64,000 bases of DNA from an uncultured Pelagibacteraceae bacterium. GTDB lineage: Bacteria; Pseudomonadota; Alphaproteobacteria; Pelagibacterales; Pelagibacteraceae. The DNA lies in the NCBI GenBank assembly GCA_902612575.1, contig CACMDZ010000004.1:37992-101991 (forward strand), written 5' to 3'. Below the pieces are notes generated by a model, which was given only the letters and a program-made list of their open reading frames with translations, had not been told where the DNA came from and searched no databases. The translations under genes and the position numbers were made by a program. This document shows positions 35,696 through 43,562 of the stretch, piece by piece (within the stretch, counting starts at the first letter, position 1; each line of letters begins with the position of its first letter).

Positions 35696-36660
35696 TTTAT
35701 ATTTTTTAATTCTTTATAGATATTATTCACTCTATGTACTTCTTGTGCAATATTAAAGTATCCTTCATATTCAATTTCATCAGGCGATACGTCAAAATGA
35801 TAATGTCCAGCGTCATTTTTATGCTCATATGAGTGGAAGTGAGTATGCTCTCCAGACTCTCTTAAATTTAATTCTCCCCCCGTTGGATCACCAGTCCATA
35901 AAACAGTATAGCATTGTAATTTTGGTCCAACAGGCTCATAAAATTGTAGAAAGTCTTTTGTGCATTTCATCAATTGTGGATCATAATATTCATGTTTTAT
36001 ATCCTTATAATCTGGTTGTACGTGTGATCTTATTTTTCCATTCAAAACTCTAAATACACCAGCAAGAGCAATATGATTTTTATACCCAATTTTAAGATTG
36101 TCAGAAAGTGCTGTTCTAATTGATTGAGGTAATGAACCTTGATTTCCAGTTCTTTTTTTTATGTTTAAATAAATAACTTTTCCTTTAACACCATCTGAAT
36201 AATAAATGTTACCAAGCCCACCATGTTTGCTTGCAGTATAGTCCTCTACTATACATTCTTTATCTTTCCCTACCCTGGCAATTAAAGACTTATTTTCTTT
36301 TGTTATTAAGTTTTCATTTATAACTAGTTCTCCACAGTGTCCATCGAGGCAAGACATTGCTCCAGATCCTGCTCCAAGTGCATATGATTTTTCTGATCCA
36401 ATCATTTTTGAGATTTCAGCATAATCAAATTCAGTTCCAAGATATTTAGGATCGTGCATGTAGGGCTCTCCTCCGACATCGATTATCCTTTGGTTGCCAC
36501 TCATACCTTCAGACGGACAATCCCAATTTCTTAAATTTGGGCAATCAATTACTTCTGCTTTCACGCTGTCATAATTCTTTGACAGACCTTTTTCTAATGC
36601 GTTTGATATTTCTTTTAACTCAAATTTTTTGAAAATTCCTTTTTCTATTTTTAATTTCAT
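35692..36660 (-). CDS. DUF1907 zinc protein (C11orf54/PTD012-like)
   Basis: This 322-residue protein matches the DUF1907 family that includes human C11orf54. Shared features in order are VIDCPNL near 38-44, RIIDVGGEPYM near 58-68, ALGAGSGAMSCLDGHCGEL in the first half, KVIYLNIKKRTGNQG near 160-174, and the C-terminal motif EHTHFHSYEHKNDAGHYHFD. By comparison with the PTD012 structure, zinc ligands would be His272, His274 and His286. PTD012 shows esterase activity in vitro. Its cellular reaction was long unknown; I recall, without being able to verify it here, a recent proposal of 3-dehydro-L-gulonate decarboxylase. The gene is the first of a two-gene unit with the PanB-like gene and is divergent from a PanE-like gene across 63 bp. 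Confidence 0.8.
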   Translation of the reverse strand: MKLKIEKGIFKKFELKEISNALEKGLSKNYDSVKAEVIDCPNLRNWDCPSEGMSGNQRIIDVGGEPYMHDPKYLGTEFDYAEISKMIGSEKSYALGAGSGAMSCLDGHCGELVINENLITKENKSLIARVGKDKECIVEDYTASKHGGLGNIYYSDGVKGKVIYLNIKKRTGNQGSLPQSIRTALSDNLKIGYKNHIALAGVFRVLNGKIRSHVQPDYKDIKHEYYDPQLMKCTKDFLQFYEPVGPKLQCYTVLWTGDPTGGELNLRESGEHTHFHSYEHKNDAGHYHFDVSPDEIEYEGYFNIAQEVHRVNNIYKELKNIK

Positions 36661-36723
36661 ATATTAATTAGTTACATAATATATTGCATAATTTTTTTAC
36701 ATAAATATATTTCGATTTTAAAT

Positions 36724-37668
36724 ATGAATAATAAAGATTTAAAAGTTGCAGTTCTTGGTGCAGGAGCAATGGGTTGTCTATTTGGAGGTCTTCTAGCAGA
36801 AAAAGGTCTTAATGTAACGCTCATTGATGTTTGGAAAGAGCATGTTGAAGAAATTAATAAAAATGGTCTAAAAATGGATGGCCATGGTGGTGATAGATTT
36901 ATAAAAATACCTGCAACATCAGATCCATCTACAATTGGAAAAGTTGATGCTGTAATAGTAATGTGTAAAGCAACAGCTCTAGAACCAGCTTTAAAAAGTA
37001 TTAAAAACATTATTAGAGATAAAACAGTTTTTATGTCTTTTCAAAATGGAATTGGACATGAAGCTATAATTAAAAGTATTGTTGGCGATGAAAAAGTAAT
37101 TGGAGGAACAACAACTCAAGCATCAAATATCTTAGGCCCTGGTCATATTATGAATCATGCAGCTTTACCGTCTTGGATTGGAGAATATGATGGTGGAATA
37201 ACAGATAGAATAACAGAAATTGCAGACACATTTACAGCACATAATTTAGAAATGATTGCAGCTGAGGATGTAAAAAAAAGGAAATGGATGAAACTTTTTG
37301 CTTTAACCGCAATTGGCCCTCTTTCAGCTATTTTTGATCTACATCATACTGATCTTTACATAAATAATAATGCCAATGACGTATCTAGAAGTTTAGGTAA
37401 AGAGATTATTTTAGAAACAAGGGAAGTTGCTTTAGCAGATGGCGTTAATGTTTCTGAAGATGAGTGTTTATTTATGTTTAATAAAATTGTTGATTCAAAA
37501 CAAACAAACAAGTCCTCAATGGCTTTTGATGTACTTTACAAAAGAAAAACTGAAATTGATTTCATAAGTGGAGCTGTATCTAAAATAGGAAAAAAACATG
37601 GAATAGCCACACCTTTAAATGATCTTATGTACAAAATGATTAGAGTAAAAGAGGGTATGTACAGCTAA
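36724..37668 (+). CDS. PanE/ApbA-family reductase with altered catalytic motif
   Basis: This 314-residue protein has the Rossmann motif AVLGAGAMGCLFGGLLAEKG (9-28) and the family segment FMSFQNGIGHE near 106-116. The catalytic Lys region RKWMKLFALTAIGPLSAI near 188-205 keeps the Lys, but the two Asn of the usual KxxxNxxxN pattern are replaced by Leu and Gly. It thus looks like a relative rather than a genuine 2-ketopantoate reductase. It would reduce a 2-keto acid with NADPH. It is the first of four plus-strand genes and faces the DUF1907/PanB-like pair. The downstream oxygenase starts directly after its stop codon. Confidence 0.78.
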   Translation: MNNKDLKVAVLGAGAMGCLFGGLLAEKGLNVTLIDVWKEHVEEINKNGLKMDGHGGDRFIKIPATSDPSTIGKVDAVIVMCKATALEPALKSIKNIIRDKTVFMSFQNGIGHEAIIKSIVGDEKVIGGTTTQASNILGPGHIMNHAALPSWIGEYDGGITDRITEIADTFTAHNLEMIAAEDVKKRKWMKLFALTAIGPLSAIFDLHHTDLYINNNANDVSRSLGKEIILETREVALADGVNVSEDECLFMFNKIVDSKQTNKSSMAFDVLYKRKTEIDFISGAVSKIGKKHGIATPLNDLMYKMIRVKEGMYS

Positions 37669-38544
37669 ATGCTGAAAATTAACAAACTAAAGAAAATTAA
37701 ATCAAACTTCCCGGTCATTGTTGGAGAACAAATAGTCAGTAAAAAAGTCTGCAATTCGTTAATTAAAGAAATAAGTAATTCAAAAAATTTCGATGATATG
37801 ATTATGGGTGGCAGAAGCAGGATTAACAAAGGGTCAAAAAATTTCAACAAATATATTTCAACTTCTAAAATCTCAAAAAAACTTTTTGCTACTTTCAATA
37901 CAAAATCATTTTATAAGAAAATTGATAAGAAATTTAAAGCAGAGTTTAAGGCAAATACATGGGAAAGTTTGTTTAAACCAAAAATATTTAATAAAAAAAA
38001 ATATACATTAAAAAGAAAAGTAAATTCTAAAGAGCTAAAAAGATTGCTAGGTAAAAATTATAAAAACCCGAGTTTAAATCTAGATATTGATTTTTCAGTA
38101 TCTAAAGGAGGGTATAGATTGAGACCGCATAGAGATGATATCAATAGAATATATAATTTTTTGATATATTTAACTGATATACCAAAAAAAAATGGAGGGT
38201 CTCTTGCTCTATACAAAAAAAAAACTAACAGAAACCTTAGAAAGAGTTTTAGAAGATTTCCCAAAATTAATGAACTTGATAAATTAATGGAGTTTACACC
38301 AAAAAAGGGAAGCGTAATTTTCTTTAAATCTACTCCTAATTCTTATCATGGGGTAACACGATTTAAGGAAAAAAACTGTCCAAAAAGATTTTTTATTTAT
38401 GGAAGTTATGCATTTAATAAACCTGTTATATGGAAATATAAAAATTTTGAATATCACCCTCATATAGTTGCGACGAAAAAAAGAATGCTTACATCTTTTC
38501 ATGATTCAAATTATCTGCTAAAATCTTGTATACATGCAAGTTAG
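37669..38544 (+). CDS. Fe(II)/2-oxoglutarate-dependent oxygenase (2OG-FeII_Oxy type)
   Basis: This 291-residue protein has the facial-triad motif HRD at residues 154-156 in LRPHRDDINR. The distal His at 227 lies in NSYHGV, and the 2-oxoglutarate Arg at about 240 lies in KRFFIYGSYA. The double-stranded beta-helix core spans about 135-250; the first 130 residues are very Lys-rich with no known domain. It probably hydroxylates a small molecule or a protein side chain, using oxygen and 2-oxoglutarate. It abuts the PanE-like gene (TAA followed by ATG) and overlaps the next oxygenase gene by 11 bp. The substrate is unknown. Confidence 0.82.
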   Translation: MLKINKLKKIKSNFPVIVGEQIVSKKVCNSLIKEISNSKNFDDMIMGGRSRINKGSKNFNKYISTSKISKKLFATFNTKSFYKKIDKKFKAEFKANTWESLFKPKIFNKKKYTLKRKVNSKELKRLLGKNYKNPSLNLDIDFSVSKGGYRLRPHRDDINRIYNFLIYLTDIPKKNGGSLALYKKKTNRNLRKSFRRFPKINELDKLMEFTPKKGSVIFFKSTPNSYHGVTRFKEKNCPKRFFIYGSYAFNKPVIWKYKNFEYHPHIVATKKRMLTSFHDSNYLLKSCIHAS

Positions 38545-39523
38545 TAGCAAATTAAAGAAAATTTTAGACAGAGATGGATACCTAAGAATAAAAAATATTC
38601 TTAATTTCAACAAAGATTTAAAGCCTATCTTAAACGATATGGAATATGTAATGGACAATTTAGTTAATAAGTTTGCACCCAAACATATGAGAGAAAAAGT
38701 TTTTAAATATGATTTTAAAAGAAAATATACCTATATATCAAAATTAAATATTTATGATCTTGACCAACATTTTAATACCAGACTACCTAGAGATAATGTG
38801 AAAAAAGATAGTGATTACTTTGCATCACAATCTTTATGGAATTTAATAAACCATAAAAAAATTTTAGATGTTGTAGAACAATTAATAGGATCTGAAATTC
38901 TTTCTAATCCTGTTCAGAATACAAGAATTAAACAACCGGAAAGTAAACTGCCTAGACACTCTGTTCATGATGGGCTTTCAGGTAGAACTCCTTGGCACCA
39001 AGACGCAGCAGTATTATCATCTGTTGGACAAAGATTGACAGATATGGTGACCGTTTGGATACCATTTACAAAAACTACCAAAAATAACGGATGCATGATT
39101 ACCGTTAAAGAAATAAACAAACTGGGTTTATTAAATCATGTGTCTGGATATAAAGGTCAGGTCGAGGTAAAAGGTAGTAAATTACTTGATAAATTTAAGC
39201 CAATTTTTCTGGAAGCAAATGTGGGTGATATAATTATTTTACACAAACACTCTATACATTGTTCTTTACCTAATAGATCTAACGATTTTAGAATAAGCGC
39301 TGACTTAAGATATAACAGAGCTGGGACTCCATCAGGTAGAAAACCTCTACCAAATTTTTACGTGAGAAGTAGAAATAAAAAAAATATTACTATTCATAAT
39401 TATAAGCAATGGATCTCTTTATGGGAGAAAGCTAAAAATAAATGTATACCAAGAAAATATGCATTTAAATATCCACTTCCAACATTTAAAAATAGTAAAA
39501 GAGATCTTGCTAGATTAATATAA
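38534..39523 (+). CDS. Phytanoyl-CoA dioxygenase (PhyH)-family oxygenase
   Basis: This 329-residue protein has the PhyH-type HxD motif at 155-157 (PWHQDAAV), a distal His near 242 in HSIHCSLPNRS, and Arg near 253 for 2-oxoglutarate. The family hydroxylates small molecules such as ectoine, phosphonates and lipids, so function cannot be assigned by homology. It overlaps the preceding oxygenase gene by 11 bp, so both are likely translationally coupled. It is followed after 15 bp by a SerA-like dehydrogenase. Both are A/T-rich and Lys/Asn-rich, even for this window. Confidence 0.84.
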   Translation: MQVSSKLKKILDRDGYLRIKNILNFNKDLKPILNDMEYVMDNLVNKFAPKHMREKVFKYDFKRKYTYISKLNIYDLDQHFNTRLPRDNVKKDSDYFASQSLWNLINHKKILDVVEQLIGSEILSNPVQNTRIKQPESKLPRHSVHDGLSGRTPWHQDAAVLSSVGQRLTDMVTVWIPFTKTTKNNGCMITVKEINKLGLLNHVSGYKGQVEVKGSKLLDKFKPIFLEANVGDIIILHKHSIHCSLPNRSNDFRISADLRYNRAGTPSGRKPLPNFYVRSRNKKNITIHNYKQWISLWEKAKNKCIPRKYAFKYPLPTFKNSKRDLARLI

Positions 39524-39538
39524 TTTCATTTTTAAATT

Positions 39539-40495
39539 ATGAAAAAAATTCTCATTGTCCAACCTATTCATGAAAAAGGTATGGAATTATTAAAAAGTAA
39601 TAGTAACTATACTTACGAGGTAGTTGAGGATTTAAGCGTTGAAAACGTTAAACAAAAAATTATAGATGCTGATGCAGTGTCTTTAAGAACATCAATTTTA
39701 CCTGCAGAAGCAATTGAAAATGCAAAAAAACTTAAAATAATTTCTAGACATGGAGTTGGTTACGACAATATTGATTTAAATAGCTGTAAAAAAAGAAATA
39801 TCGATGTGGCGATAACTGCAACAGCAAACGCTGTAGCAGTTGCAGAACATGTTCTTTTCATGCTTTTAAGTATATCAAAAAGAAAAGGTATGTATGATCA
39901 ATCAGTCAAAAGTGGAAAATTTACTGAGAGAAATAAGCTTCCAAAAACAATAGAGATTTGGAACAAAAATATTCTTATAGCTGGTTTTGGAAGAATTGGA
40001 AAAGCATTGATTAAAAGATGTTTAGGATTTGAAATGAATGTTTTTGTTTATGATCCATTTGTAGATGCAGAAACAATAAGTAAAATGGGTGGAAAAAAAG
40101 TTGAAGATTTATCAGAAACTATAAAAGATATGGATGCTGTGTCACTCCATATACCTTTAACTGATCAAACTAAAAATATCATAAATTATGAACTTCTTAA
40201 AACTATGAAAAAAAATTGCATCATCATAAATGCTGCAAGAGGTGGAATTATAAATGAGAAAGACTTAGATAGAGCATTAAAGGAGAACCTAATTTTTGGA
40301 GCAGGTATCGATGTATTTGAAGTAGAGCCCCCGGAAGCTGACAATCCATTATTAAAAAATGAAAAAGTTTTCCTTAGCCCTCATGCAGCAGCATTTACTG
40401 AAGAGTGCATGACTAGAATGGCAATAGAAACTATACAAAATATTTTTGATTTTTTTGATGGTAAACTTGAAGATAGTAAAAAAGTAAAATTATAG
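39539..40495 (+). CDS. D-3-phosphoglycerate dehydrogenase-like 2-hydroxyacid dehydrogenase
   Basis: This 318-residue protein has the nucleotide motif AGFGRIGKAL near 144-153, Arg in NAARGGIINEKD near 228-239, Glu in VFEVEPPEADN near 255-265, and His in LSPHAAAFT near 279-287. It lacks the C-terminal ACT domain of biosynthetic SerA, so it is likely a catabolic 2-hydroxyacid dehydrogenase. It is the last gene of the PanE-like/oxygenase set, and its 3' end overlaps iolE by 6 bp (convergent). Confidence 0.84.
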   Translation: MKKILIVQPIHEKGMELLKSNSNYTYEVVEDLSVENVKQKIIDADAVSLRTSILPAEAIENAKKLKIISRHGVGYDNIDLNSCKKRNIDVAITATANAVAVAEHVLFMLLSISKRKGMYDQSVKSGKFTERNKLPKTIEIWNKNILIAGFGRIGKALIKRCLGFEMNVFVYDPFVDAETISKMGGKKVEDLSETIKDMDAVSLHIPLTDQTKNIINYELLKTMKKNCIIINAARGGIINEKDLDRALKENLIFGAGIDVFEVEPPEADNPLLKNEKVFLSPHAAAFTEECMTRMAIETIQNIFDFFDGKLEDSKKVKL

Positions 40496-41392
40496 TTTAT
40501 CAATCTCTAAATTTGATTTCTTTAAAGTATCTGTAATGTATTTATAACCCATAATTGCATACTCAAGAGGATTTGCTTTTTTTGGATCTTGCTCAGCCTC
40601 CACTACCAGCCAACCCTGGTAATTATTTTTTTTCAAAATATCAAACAAAGGTTTATAGTCGATACAACCATCGCCAGGTACAGTAAAAGCACCCGCTAAA
40701 AAAGCATCCCTAAAACTTAAATCTTCAGAAAGGGCTTTATTCAAAACTTCTTCTCTAATATCTTTGCAGTGAATATGGATTACTCTTTCTTTATATTTAT
40801 TGATTATATTAATAGAGTTTCCTCTAGCAAATAACATATGACCGGTATCTAAAGTTAATTTTACACTGTCATTTGTATTTTCTAGCAATCTAATAGTTTC
40901 TTCTTCCGTTTCTATTACTGTGCCCATATGATGGTGATATGCTAATGGCATACCCTCATCTTCAAGATATTTTGCAAGTTCAGATATTTTTACACAATAA
41001 TCTTCCCATTCATCATTGGACATTTTTGGTCTACTAGATAGTTTTTTTTTTGGATCGCCTTGTATTGACTCAAAGACTTCAGCAAATACAATACATGGAG
41101 CCTCACAGTCTTTAAATAATTGAAGCTGGTTTTGAATTAATTTTTTTTCTTCCTCAACAGAATTCTTTCTAAGATTTCCGCTATACCATCCAGAACATAA
41201 TTTTAAATTATACTTTTCTAGTTTTGGTAATAATTCCTGGGATGATTTTGGAAATTTTCCACCTGACTCTATACCTATATATCCAGCCTGACTTGCCTCC
41301 GATAAACATTGTTCAAGAGGAGTGTCTCCACCTAGTTCAGGCATGTCATCATTGCTCCACGCTATTGGTGCTATTCCTAATTTTACTGACAT
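40490..41392 (-). CDS. iolE: myo-Inosose-2 dehydratase (IolE)
   Basis: This 300-residue TIM-barrel protein has the IolE N-terminus LGIAPIAWSNDDMPELGGD (5-23) and the ESGGKFPKS segment near 42-50. AYHHHMGTVIE near 150-160 and LDTGHMLFARG near 181-191 hold metal-site residues, as does VVEAEQDP near 269-276. It dehydrates 2-keto-myo-inositol to the trihydroxycyclohexane-dione that IolD hydrolyses. It is divergent from the Gfo/Idh/MocA gene with only 29 bp between starts. The convergent SerA-like gene ends within its 3' end. Confidence 0.93.
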   Translation of the reverse strand: MSVKLGIAPIAWSNDDMPELGGDTPLEQCLSEASQAGYIGIESGGKFPKSSQELLPKLEKYNLKLCSGWYSGNLRKNSVEEEKKLIQNQLQLFKDCEAPCIVFAEVFESIQGDPKKKLSSRPKMSNDEWEDYCVKISELAKYLEDEGMPLAYHHHMGTVIETEEETIRLLENTNDSVKLTLDTGHMLFARGNSINIINKYKERVIHIHCKDIREEVLNKALSEDLSFRDAFLAGAFTVPGDGCIDYKPLFDILKKNNYQGWLVVEAEQDPKKANPLEYAIMGYKYITDTLKKSNLEIDKL

Positions 41393-41421
41393 ATTTTTTA
41401 TATTTGCTAAGATATTTGATC

Positions 41422-42567
41422 ATGAGATTAATTAAAGGCAAAAAAATTAAATTAGGTATTGTTGGTGGTGGTCCAAAGTCATGGATAGGACATGTCCATA
41501 GAATTTCCTCAAGATTTGATGACGAATATGAAATTGTCTCAGGAGTTTTTTCAAGAAATTCAAATATTTCAAAGACTTTCGGGAAAAAAATAGGAATTGA
41601 TAAAGACAGATGTTACTCAAATTATCAAGAAATGGCTGATAAAGAGGCACTAAGATTTGATGGTATTGAGGTCGTGGCGATTATGACCCCTCCTTCAAGT
41701 CACCAAGTTATTGCAGAAAAATTTATAGACAAAAATATTCATATAATATCTGACAAGCCATTTACAGGTGATCTATCACAGGCAAAAAAACTTTTTAAAA
41801 AAATTAAATCAAATAAAAATATAAAGTATGCTTTAACTCATAATTATTCAGCATATCCGATGGTTAGAGAGGCAAAGGTATTAGTTGAAAAAGGGAAAAT
41901 AGGAAAAGTTGAATATGTTAATGTAGAGTATGTTCAAGACTGGACTGATGGAAAAATAGTTAACAAAAAAAATGCAAAAAAAATATTAAAATGGAAAATA
42001 AATAAAAAAATAGTTGGGACCTCAGCGGTTTTAAATGAGATTGGATCTCACGCTTATCACATAGCATGCTATGTTTCTGGATTAAAAGGTAGAAATGTAT
42101 TTGCTGATATCAAACAAGTTTCAAAAACTGTTAAAATGGATAACAATGCTCAAGTAATGATCAACTTTAATAACAATGCAAAAGGCTTACTTTGGACAAG
42201 TGTTATGGCAAGAGGCGGTATTTATGGTTTAAGATTTAGGATTTTTGGCACAAAAGGCAGCATAGAATGGGTTCAAAATGATCCAGGTTATCTTAAATTC
42301 AATCCATTAAAAGGTGCTGTAAAATTTTTAGAAAGAGGTTTTTTTAATGCAGAATTATCTAAAAAATTTTCAAGAATTAAATTTGGACATCCAGAGGGTT
42401 ATCTAGATGCTTTTTCAAACATTTACAAAGAATTTGCAGCGTCATTAAGAACAAAAGCTAAAAAAAGATGGTTTTTTCCAAATGAATATGAAGGACTTGA
42501 AACCGCAAAGTTTATTGAAGCATGTAAAATTTCAAATAAGAGAAAAGCGTGGACAAAAATAAAATAA
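41422..42567 (+). CDS. Gfo/Idh/MocA-family oxidoreductase next to iolG
   Basis: This is an approximately 381-residue protein with the Rossmann segment LGIVGGGPKSWIGHVH (11-26), DKPFTGD near 112-118, the HNYSAYPMVREAK segment near 139-151, and AVLNEIGSHAYHIACYVSG with the catalytic His near 197-215. I chose the ATG at 41422 (start MRLIKGKKIKLG); the open frame runs further upstream, but only through sequence antisense to iolE. The next gene, iolG, starts inside its 3' end (19 bp overlap). It may oxidise an inositol isomer such as scyllo-inositol. That role is inferred from context. Confidence 0.84.
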   Translation: MRLIKGKKIKLGIVGGGPKSWIGHVHRISSRFDDEYEIVSGVFSRNSNISKTFGKKIGIDKDRCYSNYQEMADKEALRFDGIEVVAIMTPPSSHQVIAEKFIDKNIHIISDKPFTGDLSQAKKLFKKIKSNKNIKYALTHNYSAYPMVREAKVLVEKGKIGKVEYVNVEYVQDWTDGKIVNKKNAKKILKWKINKKIVGTSAVLNEIGSHAYHIACYVSGLKGRNVFADIKQVSKTVKMDNNAQVMINFNNNAKGLLWTSVMARGGIYGLRFRIFGTKGSIEWVQNDPGYLKFNPLKGAVKFLERGFFNAELSKKFSRIKFGHPEGYLDAFSNIYKEFAASLRTKAKKRWFFPNEYEGLETAKFIEACKISNKRKAWTKIK

Positions 42568-43559
42568 AAGTTGCTTTGCTTGGTCTTGGCAGAATTGGCC
42601 AAATGCATGCAAAAAATTTGATCGAAAATAGGGAATTTAAATTAAAATATGTCTTTGACCTAAACAAAGATTTATTAAAAAAAATATCTAATAAATATAA
42701 TGTCACTTCAATAAATAAGCCTGATCTAGCTTTCAATGATAAAGATATTGACTGTATATTTATTGCGTCAAGCACACCTACACATTTAAAATTTATTGAG
42801 GAAGGTGTAAAACAAAATAAAATTATTTTTTGTGAAAAACCATTAGATATGAATATAAAAAAAATTAATTCTTGTCTAAAAAGGATAAAAAAATTTAAAC
42901 CAAGAGTGCAAATAGGTTTCAATAGGAGATATGACATTGGACACCATTCATTAAAACGACATCTAAAACAAAAAATCGGACGATTAGAAAAAATTATAAT
43001 TACTAGCCGGGATCCTTCTCCTCCTTCGCTTAAATATCTAAAAAGTTCAGGCGGGATATTTAAAGATATGATGATTCACGATTTTGATCTTGCAAGATAT
43101 TATTTAGGAAAAGACGAATTCCAATCAATTTTTGCTGTGGGTAGCAACATATCAGATAAACGTTTTAATAAAATTAAAGATTATGAATTGGCAACTACAA
43201 TACTTAAGTCAAAAAAAGGGGTACAATGTATTATAACAAATTCAAGACATTGTAGCTTTGGATATGATCAAAGAGTAGAATTATTTGGAAATAAAGGAAT
43301 GCTAGTTTCAGACAATAAAAGAAACGATGAAATAAATTATTTTTCAAAAAGCTCAACAAACAGCAAATCACCTCTTCTTCACTTCTTTATTGAGAGATAT
43401 TCTGAGGCTTTTAAACTTCAATTATTCGGTCTAGCAAAATTTTGTAAAAAAAATATAAAACCTAGAGCAGTTTTTGAAGATGGAAGAAAATCAATTATAT
43501 TGGCAGAAGGAGCAATGAACTCTATCAAGTCGAAAAGGTTTGAAAAATTAATTTATTAA
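42549..43559 (+). CDS. iolG: Inositol 2-dehydrogenase (IolG)
   Basis: This is a 336-residue NAD-dependent dehydrogenase. IolG-type signatures are ALLGLGRIGQMHAKN (9-23), EKPLDMN near 96-102, QIGFNRRYD near 121-129, ITSRDPSPPSLKY near 149-161, and GGIFKDMMIHDFDLAR near 167-182. The start is a GTG at 42549-42551 inside the 3' end of the previous gene. It oxidises myo-inositol to 2-keto-myo-inositol, the IolE substrate. Downstream a convergent DMT gene ends after a 3 bp gap. Confidence 0.9.
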   Translation: MDKNKIKVALLGLGRIGQMHAKNLIENREFKLKYVFDLNKDLLKKISNKYNVTSINKPDLAFNDKDIDCIFIASSTPTHLKFIEEGVKQNKIIFCEKPLDMNIKKINSCLKRIKKFKPRVQIGFNRRYDIGHHSLKRHLKQKIGRLEKIIITSRDPSPPSLKYLKSSGGIFKDMMIHDFDLARYYLGKDEFQSIFAVGSNISDKRFNKIKDYELATTILKSKKGVQCIITNSRHCSFGYDQRVELFGNKGMLVSDNKRNDEINYFSKSSTNSKSPLLHFFIERYSEAFKLQLFGLAKFCKKNIKPRAVFEDGRKSIILAEGAMNSIKSKRFEKLIY

Positions 43560-43562
43560 AAT

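Noticed and set aside
36672..37010. 112-residue minus-strand frame opposite the PanE-like gene
   Set aside because: It is antisense to the Rossmann fold of a clear reductase and crosses the divergent promoter region; no homology is recognised.
34880..37668. Pantothenate biosynthesis locus (panB plus panE)
   Set aside because: Both proteins have altered active-site positions, the genes are in opposite transcription units, and no panC or panD is present.
41224..41421. 66-codon upstream extension of the Gfo/Idh/MocA gene
   Set aside because: The sequence is antisense to iolE and hydrophobic without pattern; the ATG at 41422 begins directly before the Rossmann motif.
42512..42937. 141-residue minus-strand frame opposite iolG
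   Set aside because: It mirrors the conserved IolG N-terminus on the other strand, and its Phe/Leu-rich composition is what an A-rich gene gives when read backwards.
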